64,000 nucleotides of DNA from Verrucomicrobiales bacterium. Lineage in GTDB: Bacteria; Verrucomicrobiota; Verrucomicrobiia; Limisphaerales; J093. The notes beneath the pieces were generated by a model. The model was given only the letters and a program-made list of their open reading frames with translations, ran no database searches and was not told the origin of the DNA. Shown piece by piece: positions 38,601 to 46,891 of this stretch (positions within the stretch are counted from its first letter, which is position 1; every line of letters begins with the position of its first letter). The stretch lies in assembly GCA_015075445.1 (NCBI GenBank), contig JABTUJ010000003.1, positions 248,001 through 312,000 of the forward strand, in the 5' to 3' direction. The translations under genes were made by a program, and so were the position numbers.

Positions 38601-40293
38601 AACCTGCGCGCCACACCTCGTTCGAGACGAGCACGCCCGAATGCCAGGAAGCCGAGTTGTTGATCGCGACCTGCCAGACCGACTCGCGGACGACCGAGTG
38701 ATGGGCATCGCGGAGCACCAGCCGGAGTTCGTACGTACCGTCGGGCCACGCCAGCGTGTCCCACGCAAACGCGTCCTGCGGGGCGACGGACGCTGCCAGA
38801 ACGCCACGACCCTCGTCCCCCCTTAGCTGAAGCTCCCCCCGGACGTCGAAGGGGCTGATGGCCATCGCCACCCAGCCGAGCGCTCGGGTGCCGTGCAACA
38901 GCACCGGCGGCAGTCCGGTCCAGTACACGTCCGTCCCGGGTCCGCCCACGAAGACGCTGCCGCCTCCTCCCCCGACGCCACCGGCACCGGGGTCTGCCAG
39001 GCAATGGCTGACCGGGAAAAACTGTCGGTCGCGAAAGTAGATCGCGATGCGGCCGCCACCGCCGCCCGCTCCGGCTCCGCCTTCTCCGCCAGCCGCCCGT
39101 ATCGTCCCCTGGCCCGTCAGTTCCCCCGCCTCGATCCAGACCGAACCGCCCGAGCCGCCGCCACCATTGCCAACCCCCGCCCCGCCGTCCGCGCTCACCA
39201 GCCCATCCAGCCTAAACTGCTCGCCAATCATCAAATGCAGCGCGCCGCCACCCGCACCCCCGCGGGATCCGTCGGCTCCGCCGCCCCCGGATCCGGGTTC
39301 CCGCGGTATCTGCGCCGAACCGTACGCCGCCCCGCCCCCGCCCATGGGAATCCCCACCACGCTCTGCCCCCGGCCGCCGTAGCCGCCACCCCCACCGCGG
39401 TTGTAGTCACCACCCTGGCCCCCGCCGCCCGGCCCCTTGCCCGGACGCCCCCGATCCGTCGAGCCCAGGTAGCCCTGCGCGTCGGCCGTGATCCAGGCGC
39501 CGCTCGCCACCTCGACGCTCCCGGCCTGGATCGTCACCCCCACCCCTGACCAGACGTTGTTCAATGGCGCATCCGTCTGCTTCGCCCTCGCCACGACCAC
39601 GGCATTGCTGCCCGCCAACCGCAACGCGTTCGTCACCCCCACCCACGAACCCCCGCCCAGCCACATCTGTCCCTCGGCCGCCACATCCACGTCCCCGGTC
39701 ACCCCCAGCCCCGCGTCGGTGCCCAACACCAGCAAACCGCCTCCGAACACCTGCACCCGGCCCCACTGCTCCTGCGTCCCGTCGGGAATCGCATACCGGT
39801 GGTGGAGCGCCAGACTCTGGCCCGCCACCGAGCGATCTACGAACGCGCAGGTCCCCGCCTCCGCACCACCTGAGCCCGCCACGCTGCTGTCGGCCTGGCC
39901 CGTGAAACTGCTTTGCTGGAAATAGACCGCGATGCGGCCGCCGGCCCCGCCGCCGGCGCCGGTTCCGCCTTCGCCACCCTTGGCGTGCACGGCTCCGCCG
40001 CCGGTCAGTTCCCCCGCCTCAATCCAGATCGAACCGCCCGAGCCGCCGCCACCATTGCCAACCCCGCCCCGCCGTCCGCGCTCACCAGTCCATCCAGCCT
40101 GAACTGCTCGCCAATCATCAAATGCAGCGCGCCGCCACCTGCACCCCGGGATCCGTCGGCTCCGCCGCCCCGGATCCGGGTTCCCGCGGTATCTGCGCCG
40201 AACCGTACGCCGCCCGCCCCGCCCATGGGAATCCCCGCCACGCTCTGCCCCTGGCCGCCGTAGCTGCCACCCCACCGCGGTTGTAGTCACCAC
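32686..40293 (-). CDS. Giant multidomain surface protein, C-terminal 2500 residues
   Basis: Continuous frame of 2535 codons; the first codons (before about 40050) lie in an error-prone repeat and the true N-terminus is at 41672. Reading leftward: glycine-rich repeats with GGGGGYGGRG and GSGGSVWIEAGELTG (to about 38900); a right-handed beta-helix-like region with two blocks of LTVEPGALLKF/LVIEPAAVVKF type (about 38600-37400); a CARDB-like domain (SGPSEVQAGEAAVVRWTVRN); and carboxypeptidase-regulatory-like beta domains (LRGEVSDGLGGRPFAGAAIQ, LAGIVRDAQGRTVPGAIVVV, LSGQVVNATTGAAISNALVV). A strongly helical, possibly coiled-coil block (about 34550-33930) follows, then a DUF11-like domain (FVRAGEAIRYTIHFENVASA), an Ig-like/FN3-like region, and the terminal module (ASFTDPQTERPTSAAAFYRV). 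It is a large exported adhesin- or matrix-like protein; no catalytic motif was seen. Confidence 0.82.
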   Translation of the reverse strand: MVTTTAVGWQLRRPGAERGGDSHGRGGRRTVRRRYRGNPDPGRRSRRIPGCRWRRAAFDDWRAVQAGWTGERGRRGGVGNGGGGSGGSIWIEAGELTGGGAVHAKGGEGGTGAGGGAGGRIAVYFQQSSFTGQADSSVAGSGGAEAGTCAFVDRSVAGQSLALHHRYAIPDGTQEQWGRVQVFGGGLLVLGTDAGLGVTGDVDVAAEGQMWLGGGSWVGVTNALRLAGSNAVVVARAKQTDAPLNNVWSGVGVTIQAGSVEVASGAWITADAQGYLGSTDRGRPGKGPGGGGQGGDYNRGGGGGYGGRGQSVVGIPMGGGGAAYGSAQIPREPGSGGGGADGSRGGAGGGALHLMIGEQFRLDGLVSADGGAGVGNGGGGSGGSVWIEAGELTGQGTIRAAGGEGGAGAGGGGGRIAIYFRDRQFFPVSHCLADPGAGGVGGGGGSVFVGGPGTDVYWTGLPPVLLHGTRALGWVAMAISPFDVRGELQLRGDEGRGVLAASVAPQDAFAWDTLAWPDGTYELRLVLRDAHHSVVRESVWQVAINNSASWHSGVLVSNEVWRAGSVHLVEGELRIPRGVTLVIEPAAVVKFAAGATLVIEAAAVVDARGSAAGEVVLTGQADDRFGGDANQDGTASRGRPGDWSFTVLGTGQFLRNEFTVLRFSSERHTGTLPGSAVFAGQMLHEIVGEVSVPDGATLTVEPGALLKFHDKAGLVVAATARLEARGTLSAPIVFTSFKDDTQGGDSNQDGDATQPAAGDWRWVRIAGGAMLVHVHLRYGGGTASGNWEQTGMLRVVDGAQVTVRQSRLEDATFDGVLATGRVTLENCVLRSADRALAVNPGSQVRAVNCTVDDSRIGVLIHRGTLELWNCIVTGSHEVGVLQDLDSPAPSIRYCGLWNPTAVAGNTSGIADPVGRNGNIEVDPQFVDAANADYRLHYQSPAIDAAEGAVAPDTDLMEAPRYDDPRTVNTGTPTPDAAFADLGAFEFVETAASDSDLVIENVSGPSEVQAGEAAVVRWTVRNLGPGTVDRGWHDQVFLAPQDVPDNAGPIEAALVASTAVLGPGAAQEFIAGVRVPGGSEGRWRWQVRANSRGEVFEGRNAQNNLGVALADTLLRIPLLDMGGSQRLTFGGVGIPSWFKLAADPARPLLVTVDAATTQGWCSLYVAQGRVPTAADFDDRNREWNAPDVRLSLPPNPDAGVLYLMIVPEALDDGQLGYELTVGFASFSLDSVGLSRAGNAGEITVPLLGSGFAAGMTARLEPAEGPAIHARSVGVLGATLAEAVFDLRGAAAGLYSVALGLGETGTRLPGAFLVAAGGEPAIRTRVVLPTAVRAGRPFTGYLEYWNDGEVNAPAPLIVLRPVSGEASIWSARDEAGGGKSLSLLGLALESATSTSLAPGVRFRLPFLARVSGTPLAQFETYLFQTSDTQVMDYETLHDGIVPEEADAVWEAAWQAVARQAGPSVGEFVQMLAGAAERAQALGVEVVTARQALEFLITEAREAVQSPPVQGQLFLGDLGHPLGQAVLYFAHRPQPAELDAAADGTFSAVSWHDGTFVVRDIPPGTYSVSVAGYASGRLPGVVVPEASAPALTNLVLVVSGPTGNLRGEVSDGLGGRPFAGAAIQVEHTASAQVRRTASDADGRFEFTDLDPGSYVLSASATGRLPLPSQAVTLTEGGVAWVSFALPGQGGSLAGIVRDAQGRTVPGAIVVVRASDPGHPYALRTPTRVTTGADGGYAVSGLPAGTYQISAMAVDRGGPTSAVASLPNEGDSAALDFVLPPGSPLSGQVVNATTGAAISNALVVVGALLPRERLHRTDASGGFSDSEAPAGTSRLVAWAPGFLPVVVSITTTPDAPTPVAIQLLPGDAPPLVTPPAELEGALIALADRQPRLQQPGGANATRPWLNYLPSEMYTYPPTLYTAHWMTPELNKDQAMLDAALEAFGKMKRKCVDLNSDKVIADLQLMRESIEDVQDRVEDLLDAFEDDSYLPLERAFSGVADLPTDLYAALNGILADCALPDSDPVRPAIQSLQDYGVETLLKLYRGNFRLEWNLEEMDSQLGDLEAYFRGTDVGPCTAAALSTISRFQNSVLPETRAKLQRLQDLDEEFDNAYSGLLEAVGRYQSGALMFNEDFPRMVGRGKGCGGGGVPDEPPPPPCAVGGLRGLHAAPAGGAGALACPPDGFGLAPVMQSFDPNEKVTTGSGPAGFVRAGEAIRYTIHFENVASASAAAQEVIITDPLDPNLDWSTFRPLQFAFNDAVLDVPADVQQYAGVAYVSSDPNPVLASVALDLKTGVVTWRLQSVDPVTGWLPEDPFAGFLPPNDPHHRGEGFVSFSVLPRATAPPGTTLTNQASIVFDVNAPIVTPVAVNRLDATPPESRVHLLGTYEGGLWLAWSGSDGDGSGIAAYDVFVSQNGGRYAYWKQGTTETAAIFPALPGSSLAFFSTAVDAVGNREGAPGAPDLHVHVLVLLRLIRLTPLTLEWATSPGVAYAVERTSSLSPDADWTVIGGPIVGVNGVASFTDPQTERPTSAAAFYRVRAW

Positions 40294-40860
40294 CTGGCCC
40301 CCGCCGCCCGGCCCCTTGCCCGAACGCCCCTGATCCGTCGAGCCCGTAGCCCTGCGTCGGCCGTGATCCAGGCGCCGCTCGCCACCTCGACGCTCCCGGC
40401 CTGATCGTCACCCCACCCTGACCAGACGTTGTTCAATGGCGCATCCGTCTGCTTCGCCCTCGCCGACCACGGCATTGCTGCTCGCCAACCGCAACGCGTT
40501 CGTCACCCCACCCACGAACCCCCGCCCAGCACATCTGTCCCTCGGCGCCACATCCACGTCCCCGGTCACCCCAGCCCCGCGTCGGTGCCCAACACCAGCA
40601 AACCGCCTCCGAACACCTGCACCCGGCCCCACTGCCCTGCGTCCCGTCGGAATCGCATACCGGTGGTGGAGCGCCAGACTCTGGCCCGCCACCGAGCGAT
40701 CTACGAACGCGCAGGTCCCCGCCCGCACCACCTGAGCCCGCCACGCTGCTGTCGGCCTGGCCCGTGAAACTGCTTTGCTGGAAATAGACCGCGATGCGCC
40801 GCCGGCCCTGCCCCTGAGCACCCGCGCCGCCAGCCCCACCCGTCGCGCGTACTGCCCTCC
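39040..40860 (-). repeat. Tandem coding repeat of about 870 bp in the giant protein gene, one copy full of indels
   Basis: The segment around 39040-39930 recurs at about 39930-40790 (compare 'tccagaccgaaccgcccgag' at 39136 with 'tccagatcgaaccgcccgag' at 40022). A third, more divergent and shorter copy lies from about 40790 into the N-terminal part. The second copy differs by a few substitutions and by many one-base deletions, mostly in C or G runs, which destroy its reading frame. The first copy is fully open. Each unit encodes glycine-rich text plus a VNNVWSG-like segment. Confidence 0.75.
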
Positions 40861-40976
40861 GCCCGTCGTCGCCCGCTTCGATCCAGATTGAACCGCCCGA
40901 TCCGCCGCCGCCGCTGCCGGTGGCAGCCTCGCCGTCCGCGCTGATCAGCCCATCCAGGTTGAAGCGACCATCACGA

Positions 40977-41672
40977 TCAGGTGAATCGCGCCGCCCCCGG
41001 CGCCCCCCACTGACCTTCGGCACCCCGCCCCCGATCCCGAATCCAGGGCATCTGCGCCGAACCACACGCCGCCCGCCCCAACCCATGGAATGCCCGGCGC
41101 GCTCTGCCCGCGCCCGCCGTAGCCGCCACCCCACCGCGGTTGTAGTCACCGCCCTGGCCCCCGCCGCCCGGTCCCTTGCCCGGATGACCCCGGTATGTCG
41201 AGCTGAGATAACCCTGCCCGTCGGCCGTGATCCGTGCATCGCTCCCCAGTGCGACGTTGCCCGCCTGGATCGTCACGCCAGCACCTCGCCATTCGCCGTT
41301 CACCGGGCCATCCGCGGCTTTTCCCAGGCATTCGAGCCTGGCCGCGTCGGTCACCACCAGCGCCCCTGCCACCTCCAACCGCGCTCCCCCTCCCAGGACA
41401 AGCGTGGCGGTGTCGCGCAAGGTCACCGCGCCACACCGCACCGGCTCGCCGGCTAGCAACGCCCGGGCCTGGCCTGCCAGCGTCAATCCAGCGAAGGCGT
41501 GCGTGCCCTCGATGGTGAGCCGGCCCGACTCGACCCGCACGTCCAGGCCCTCGTACTGCAGGTCTGCCCCGCTAATGACGAAGTCGTTGGTGATGACCAG
41601 TTCCGCGGAATGGGTTGCCGGAACGCCGGCAAGCCAGAGACTGACCACAGCCAGTTGCCATGTCGCTTTCAT
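40977..41672 (-). CDS. Giant multidomain surface protein, N-terminal part
   Basis: 231-codon frame with a signal peptide (MKATWQLAVVSLWLAGVPAT, cut near THSA), then beta-strand-rich text (LVITNDFVISGADLQYEGLD, TLVLGGGARLEVAGALVVTD) like the start of a beta-helix, and the first glycine-rich unit (GYLSSTYRGHPGKGPGGGGQ). The frame decays after about 41140, and the protein evidently continues into the frame ending at 32686. The two parts together span 8987 bases, which is not a multiple of three. In the organism this is likely one protein of about 2990 residues. Confidence 0.75.
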   Translation of the reverse strand: MKATWQLAVVSLWLAGVPATHSAELVITNDFVISGADLQYEGLDVRVESGRLTIEGTHAFAGLTLAGQARALLAGEPVRCGAVTLRDTATLVLGGGARLEVAGALVVTDAARLECLGKAADGPVNGEWRGAGVTIQAGNVALGSDARITADGQGYLSSTYRGHPGKGPGGGGQGGDYNRGGVAATAGAGRARRAFHGLGRAACGSAQMPWIRDRGRGAEGQWGAPGAARFT

Positions 41673-42077
41673 GTGGGTAAACCCCCGTCAAGACTGCCGA
41701 TCCATCGCACGCCTGTTGTTGCCCGCCGACCTCCTCGGTGACCTCGCGCGACCGCCGTGGATTGACCAGCTCACCTGGTCGGATCGGGTCACAGACGAGA
41801 TCCTAATGCATTGGCGCTCGAGACTAAGTCTGAGCACATGACGGCGCAAGGCGAAATACGCCAGGCGAAGGGCGCCTGCGCCCCGAATCCTGAGCGAGGG
41901 GCGGGCGATCGGGCCTCGAGGGGTAACGCCGCGTGGGGGCACGCGGCCCACAGGGGAAGCTTGTACGCCGCCGTGGGCTACGTTTTGGGGAGGCCACCGC
42001 CCGGAGGTGGGCGAAGTAGAGAGAGGACCGCGATCTGCAGGCTTGATTCGCGCTGCTGACCACGCAACTCTTTGCGG
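41673..42077. other. Divergent intergenic region
   Basis: About 400 bases between two outward-facing genes for very large secreted proteins. It must hold both promoters. I see no repeat family member, operator-like dyad or RNA element that I can name. Confidence 0.4.
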
Positions 42078-45000
42078 ATGAAACGATTTGGGAGCCTCCT
42101 CCCCGCGATCTACCTGCTCTGCACCCTGCCCCTCCACGCGGCTATGCCCCCGGTGGTCCTGAACGCCTCGACCCTCAACAACTGCCTGCCGGAGTCCCGC
42201 CTGGCCCTCGACGACGACGGCAACCGCCTGGTGGCCGTCACGTTCACGAACGCGGCCTACCTGGGGGGCGGGTGGCTGGGGTTGTTGTATGGGAACTACT
42301 CGCGCGAGGTCGCGGTGGCCAAGTACGACCTCGAAGGCCGGTTGGTGTGGTGGCGCCGGGGCGCGGGGCCGGGTCAGGAGGAGGTCACGGGTGTTGCCAC
42401 CGACCCCACTGGGAGCGTCTATGTCACCGGCACATTCGAAGGCACCGCCAGCTTCGGTCAGACCTTCCTGGTGAGCCGTGGGGGACGGACATCTTCGTCG
42501 TGAAGTACTCGCGCGATGGCCTCCAGGAATGGGCGATCAGCATGGGCGGGGCGGCGAATGATCGCTCGACCGGGATCACCCGGAACCCGGCGGGCGGAGT
42601 CCGCCTCTGTGGCGCCGTCGGCGGCCACGCCCTGCTGTACGCGGATCCCAATTCTTGGATGCTCAGCCAGACCGTCCTGGTGGACCCCCGGGTGCAGCAA
42701 CCCGAAGGGGCACAGGCCTTCGCGGCCGCGGTGAGTTCCCACGGCATCGTCGGGGCCGCGTGGACCTGGCTCTCGCCCGGACGGGAGCGGGCGGTCAGCC
42801 TCGCCATGGCCGCGGACGGCACCATGGTGGTCGCGCTCGAGGACCTGCTCGACAGCCGGACGTCAGTCGTGATCGCCCCGCCCCACAAACCGGAGGTGCG
42901 GGTGACGGCCGAAACACAGTGCGCGCCGCACGCGATCGCCATCTCCGGCGGGTCAATCTACCTGGCGGGGACCATGTACGGCTCCGAGTTCCGGTTCGCC
43001 GGGCTGACTGTGCCGCGGCGGTCGCTGAACTGGACCACCGGCTTCCTGGCCAAGATCGGCATCAACGGCGACGGCCTGTGGGGACGGGGGTTCGCCGGCG
43101 AGGAATGGGCTTACTTGCGTTCAGTAAGCTCCGACCCCGCTGGCGGGGTGCTCCTGGCCGGGCTTTGTTACGGGGACCTGTTCCTGGGGGAAACGCAGGT
43201 GCCGGCCCCAGGCGCCGGAGACACCGCCAGCTCTGTGGTCGCCCATCTGAGCGAAGACGGAGAACTCGACTGGGCCAAATTCCTGGGGAGCGGTGCACCG
43301 AACAGCGCCTTCCAGGCGGTGGCTGACCGGGCAGGGAACACCTCCGTGCTGGGGTCGTTTCGGAACTCGATTCACCTGGGCGACCTCGAGCTCAGCAGCG
43401 AGGGCGCCGCCTGGTTCGACCCGGCGATCAACCTCTACCTCGCGCACCTGCGGACGACTCCCGAGTTCGCCTGGGCCCGCCGCAACAGCGGCGGCTCCGC
43501 CTGGGGCGCCGAGGTCGCCACCGACCTGAATGGACACCGGTTCGTGGTCGGTTCTTTTGGGCCGCCCGACGCGATGTTCGGCGATCTCACAGTTACCAAC
43601 GCTGACATGCACGACGGCTTCGTGGCCAAGTACGACGCCACCGGACACGCCCTCTGGGTCCGGACGATCAGCGGCCCCGACCGGCAGGGCGCCTCGAGCG
43701 TCGCGGTCGATGCCAGCGGGAACTGCATCGTGGTGGGGTTCTTTGAGGAGACCGTGACCATCGGCGCCAGCACCTTCACCGTGACCGACGGTCCGGACGG
43801 GCTCGTGGTTAAGTACAGCCCGAACGGCGACGTGCTCTGGGCGCGCGAAATCGACGGCACCTGGGCGCGGAACCTCAACCGCGTGCGCGTGGACCGGGGC
43901 GGTTCCGTGTACGTGGCGGGCACGTTCGGCGAGACCATCGACTTCGGGGGTGGCACCACCCTCACTTCGCTGGGCTTCACCGACGCGTTCCTGGCGAAGT
44001 ACTCCCCCAGCGGCACGCTCCAGTGGGTGCGCCGGGGCGGAGGCGGCGGTCCGGCCAGCGCCACCGCCCTGGCCGTCGACGGTGCCGGCAACTGCGTGCT
44101 GGCCGGCTCGTTCGAGGAGGAGGCCACCTTCGGTTCGTTCGACCTCGCCGCCACCACCATCAAGGACGTGTTTCTGGTGAAGTACGACAACGCGGGAAAC
44201 GCGAAATGGGCGCGCCGTGGCAGCGGCCCGGCGAACGACCTGGCCGCGGGCGCGGCCTTCGACGCCGCCGGCAATCTATACGTGGCCGGCTCCTTTTCGG
44301 AACAAATCCAGTTCGGCGACCTGTCCGTCGAGTCCGGCGCGTCGGTGGCGCCGTTCCTCGCGAAGTTCGACCGGGACGGCGCGCCGGTCTGGATCCAGGC
44401 GGCGGGCAGCACGGGCGCGGAGAGCGAGGCCACCGGACTGGCGGTGACACGGGATGGGGCGGCGTACGTCTGTGGCCTCTTTGAACGCGAGTTCGAGGCC
44501 GGGTTGTGGCGGCTGCAGAACCGCGGCGGCTACGACAGCTTCCTGTTGAAGTTCAATCCGGGGGGCGAGCTGCAATGGGTCAAGTCGGCTGGCGGCGAGG
44601 GGTACGACGTCGCGGCTGCGGTGGCCGTGGACGCCACCGGCACCTGGAGCATGACGGGGCAGTACTCGGAGGACGCGACCTTCGATCAGCAGGTGCTGCA
44701 CGGCACGGGGAGCGCGCGGATCTTTCTCACGTCGTCCACGCCCGTCCTGAACACCCGCATCCTGGCTCCCGAGGGCGGCGAGGCCGGTTTGGGTGCCGAG
44801 GTGAACGTTCCCCTGCGGCTGGCCGCGCAGGGCGATGAGGCCGGGCTCTCTTTTAGCCTGACCTTTGATCCGGCGGTCCTGACGTACGTCAAGTGCGTGA
44901 AAGGCTCCGATTGGACCGCGTCGGCCACCCTCTTGCTTAACCCGAGCCAGGTGGCCCAGGGGCGGCTCGGCATCGGCCTGACCCGCTCGGGGGGAACGCC

Positions 45001-46129
45001 GGCACACGGCGGCCTCGAAGAGGTGGTGGTGGCGACCTTCCTGCTGGCGGCCAACACCCAGGCCCGCGAGACCACCCTCGCTTGCGGCGATCAACCCGTC
45101 GCCCGCCAGGCGGTCTCGACCACGAGCGAGGATCTGGCCCTCGACTGCCTGCCCACCACGCTGAAGATCGTTCGCGGCTACGAGGCGGACGTGGTGGCGC
45201 CGTTCAAGAAGATCACCGCCTCCGACATCAACCGCATCGGCGGATTCGCCCTGGGGCTCGAGGCCGTCCCGGATCGGGACACGTTCGAGCGGGCGGACTG
45301 TGCCCCCTTCGCCGTGGACGGCTCGCCGTTGCTCGGGGACGACGCGGTGAACCTGAACGACTGGGTCCAGGCCGGCCGGTTCGCAGTGGGCCTCGATCCG
45401 TTGACGGTGCAGGGCGGGCCGTCGGGGCCCTTCAACCTGCTGGCCCGCGCCAACCGCACCCGGGATGGCATCGGGCTCCAGGACGGCGGGGCGGACGGCT
45501 TGCGGGTGCTGCGGATCCTGGCGATCGGATGGAAGCCCGGCGTGACGAACGAGCTCGTGGTCCAACTGGACGCCGTGAGCGGCGAGAACGCTGCCAGCTT
45601 CAGCCTCGCTTTCGATCCGGGCCTCATCCGCTTCGTGGACGCAACCCTCGGAACCGCGGCGACGGACGGCACGCTCCTGTTGAACCCCGCCGCCGCCAGC
45701 CAGGGCCAGCTCGGCGCCGTGGTGCTGTTGCCGTTCGGCGCCACCCTGCCGGCGGGAACGCACGACTTGCTGCGCGTACGGTTCGCCGTGTCGCCGTTCG
45801 CCGAAGGGATGAGCTCCGAGCTCTTCTTCACTGACTTCCCCGCCGCGCGCGATGTTGCGGATACCGCCGGGGTGTCGCTGACCACGGAGTTCGTGAATGC
45901 CGGGCTCGACTTCGGTATCACCCACCTCCGGATCAGCCAGCCCGTGCTCGCGAACGGCCAGCTCCAGCTCCAGACCGAGGGCGTGACCGGGAAACCGATT
46001 GTCATCCAGGCAACGACGGACCTGGAAGCGTGGCAGAACGTCGCAACCAACGCGACCGGCATCGGCCCGATCAGCATCCCGTGGTCGGCGACGGACGCCG
46101 GGCGCTACTTCCGCGCGCTGGTGCCGTAA
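42078..46129 (+). CDS. Secreted SBBP-propeller protein with cohesin-like and dockerin-like domains (one frameshift)
   Basis: The start at ATG 42078 gives the signal peptide MKRFGSLLPAIYLLCTLPLH. The frame shifts once at the G-run 42480-42484: with one more G the text reads VSRGGTDIFVVKYS without interruption, so sequence error or a single-base lesion is likely. From about 42280 to 44730 there are SBBP beta-propeller repeats (GVATDPTGSVYVTGTFEGTA, AVDGAGNCVLAGSFEEEATF). Then come a cohesin-like domain (44740-45130, SLTFDPAVLTYVKCVKGSDW), a dockerin-like double EF-hand region (45180-45420, ITASDINRIGGFALGLEAVP with LNDWVQAGRFAVGLDPL), a second cohesin-like domain (45500-45920, SLAFDPGLIRFVDATLG), and the terminal module (TTDLEAWQNVATN...RYFRALVP). 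It is about 1350 residues long. It is a surface protein, possibly in a cohesin-dockerin type assembly. Confidence 0.82.
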
Positions 46130-46231
46130 GACAAACGCCCGGCGGCCTGGCCGAAAGCGCCGACGCGCGCCCAGCCGAGCCTGAGCTGAATCTTGCCAAC
46201 CCCTGGCTGCGGTGGCTAGGTTTGCCAGCGT

Positions 46232-46891
46232 ATGTTGGCTTCGGCAATCCAGTCTGATGCAGCTGGCGCTGCCGCGAACCGGCCGCCGCTCTTGGAGAAC
46301 GGAGAATCCCTGCACTCGCGGGAGTTCCTGCGCCGCTACGAGCGGCTGCCGCAGCTCAAGAAGGCCGAGTTGATCGAGGGAGTGGTATATATGGGGTCAC
46401 CTGTCAGCACCCGGCACGCCGTTCCGGACGGCATCATTCACGGCTGGCTGGCACTGTACGCTGCCCGTCATTCGGACGTGCAGTTCCTGCCCAACGCCAC
46501 CGTCATCCTCGATGCCGAGAACACGGTGCAGCCGGACGCCCTCCTGCGGCGCCTGTCCGAACACGGTGGCCGGACCCAGATCAACGACGACGGGTACCTC
46601 ACCGGCCCGCCGGAACTCATCGTGGAGGTGGCCGCCAGCTCCGCCTCGATTGATCTGCGCGACAAACGCCGGGCCTACTGCCGCAACGGCGTGCGCGAAT
46701 ACCTCGTCTGGCTCGTGGCCGAGGCCCGCATCGAGTGGTTTTGCCTCGAAGGCGACGACTACCGGCCGCAACGTCCCGAGGCCACGGGCGTCTTGCGCAG
46801 CCGTGCCTTTCCCGGGCTCGAGTTGCCGGTCGCCGCGGCGCTCGCCGGCGACACGGCCGCGGTCCTGACAGGAGGAGGGGTCAAACCATGA
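46232..46891 (+). CDS. Uma2 family (DUF820) putative endonuclease, 3' end overwritten by a mobile element
   Basis: 219 residues. It has the Uma2 PD-(D/E)XK-like fold signature: KKAELIEGVVYMGSPVSTRH near the N-terminus, then VQPDALLRR, GPPELIVEVAASSASIDLRD, and KRRAYCRNGVREYLVW. Acidic and Lys residues fit the nuclease site (D in VQPDAL, E-V in VEV, and K). The protein ends AAVLTGGGVKP; these last codons are encoded by the left inverted end of the RAYT element, so the original tail of perhaps 10-20 residues was replaced. The function of Uma2 proteins is unsettled. Confidence 0.85.
   Translation: MLASAIQSDAAGAAANRPPLLENGESLHSREFLRRYERLPQLKKAELIEGVVYMGSPVSTRHAVPDGIIHGWLALYAARHSDVQFLPNATVILDAENTVQPDALLRRLSEHGGRTQINDDGYLTGPPELIVEVAASSASIDLRDKRRAYCRNGVREYLVWLVAEARIEWFCLEGDDYRPQRPEATGVLRSRAFPGLELPVAAALAGDTAAVLTGGGVKP

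Noticed and set aside
36493-38826. 777-codon open frame on the plus strand opposite the giant surface gene
   Set aside because: It has no domain, signal or ribosome site, and its composition is that of a GC-rich antisense shadow. The minus-strand frame carries clear CARDB and beta-helix text.
38990-41150. PE-PGRS-like mycobacterial protein, from the Gly-rich text
   Set aside because: No PE domain; the glycine stretches alternate with beta-strand segments typical of verrucomicrobial surface proteins.
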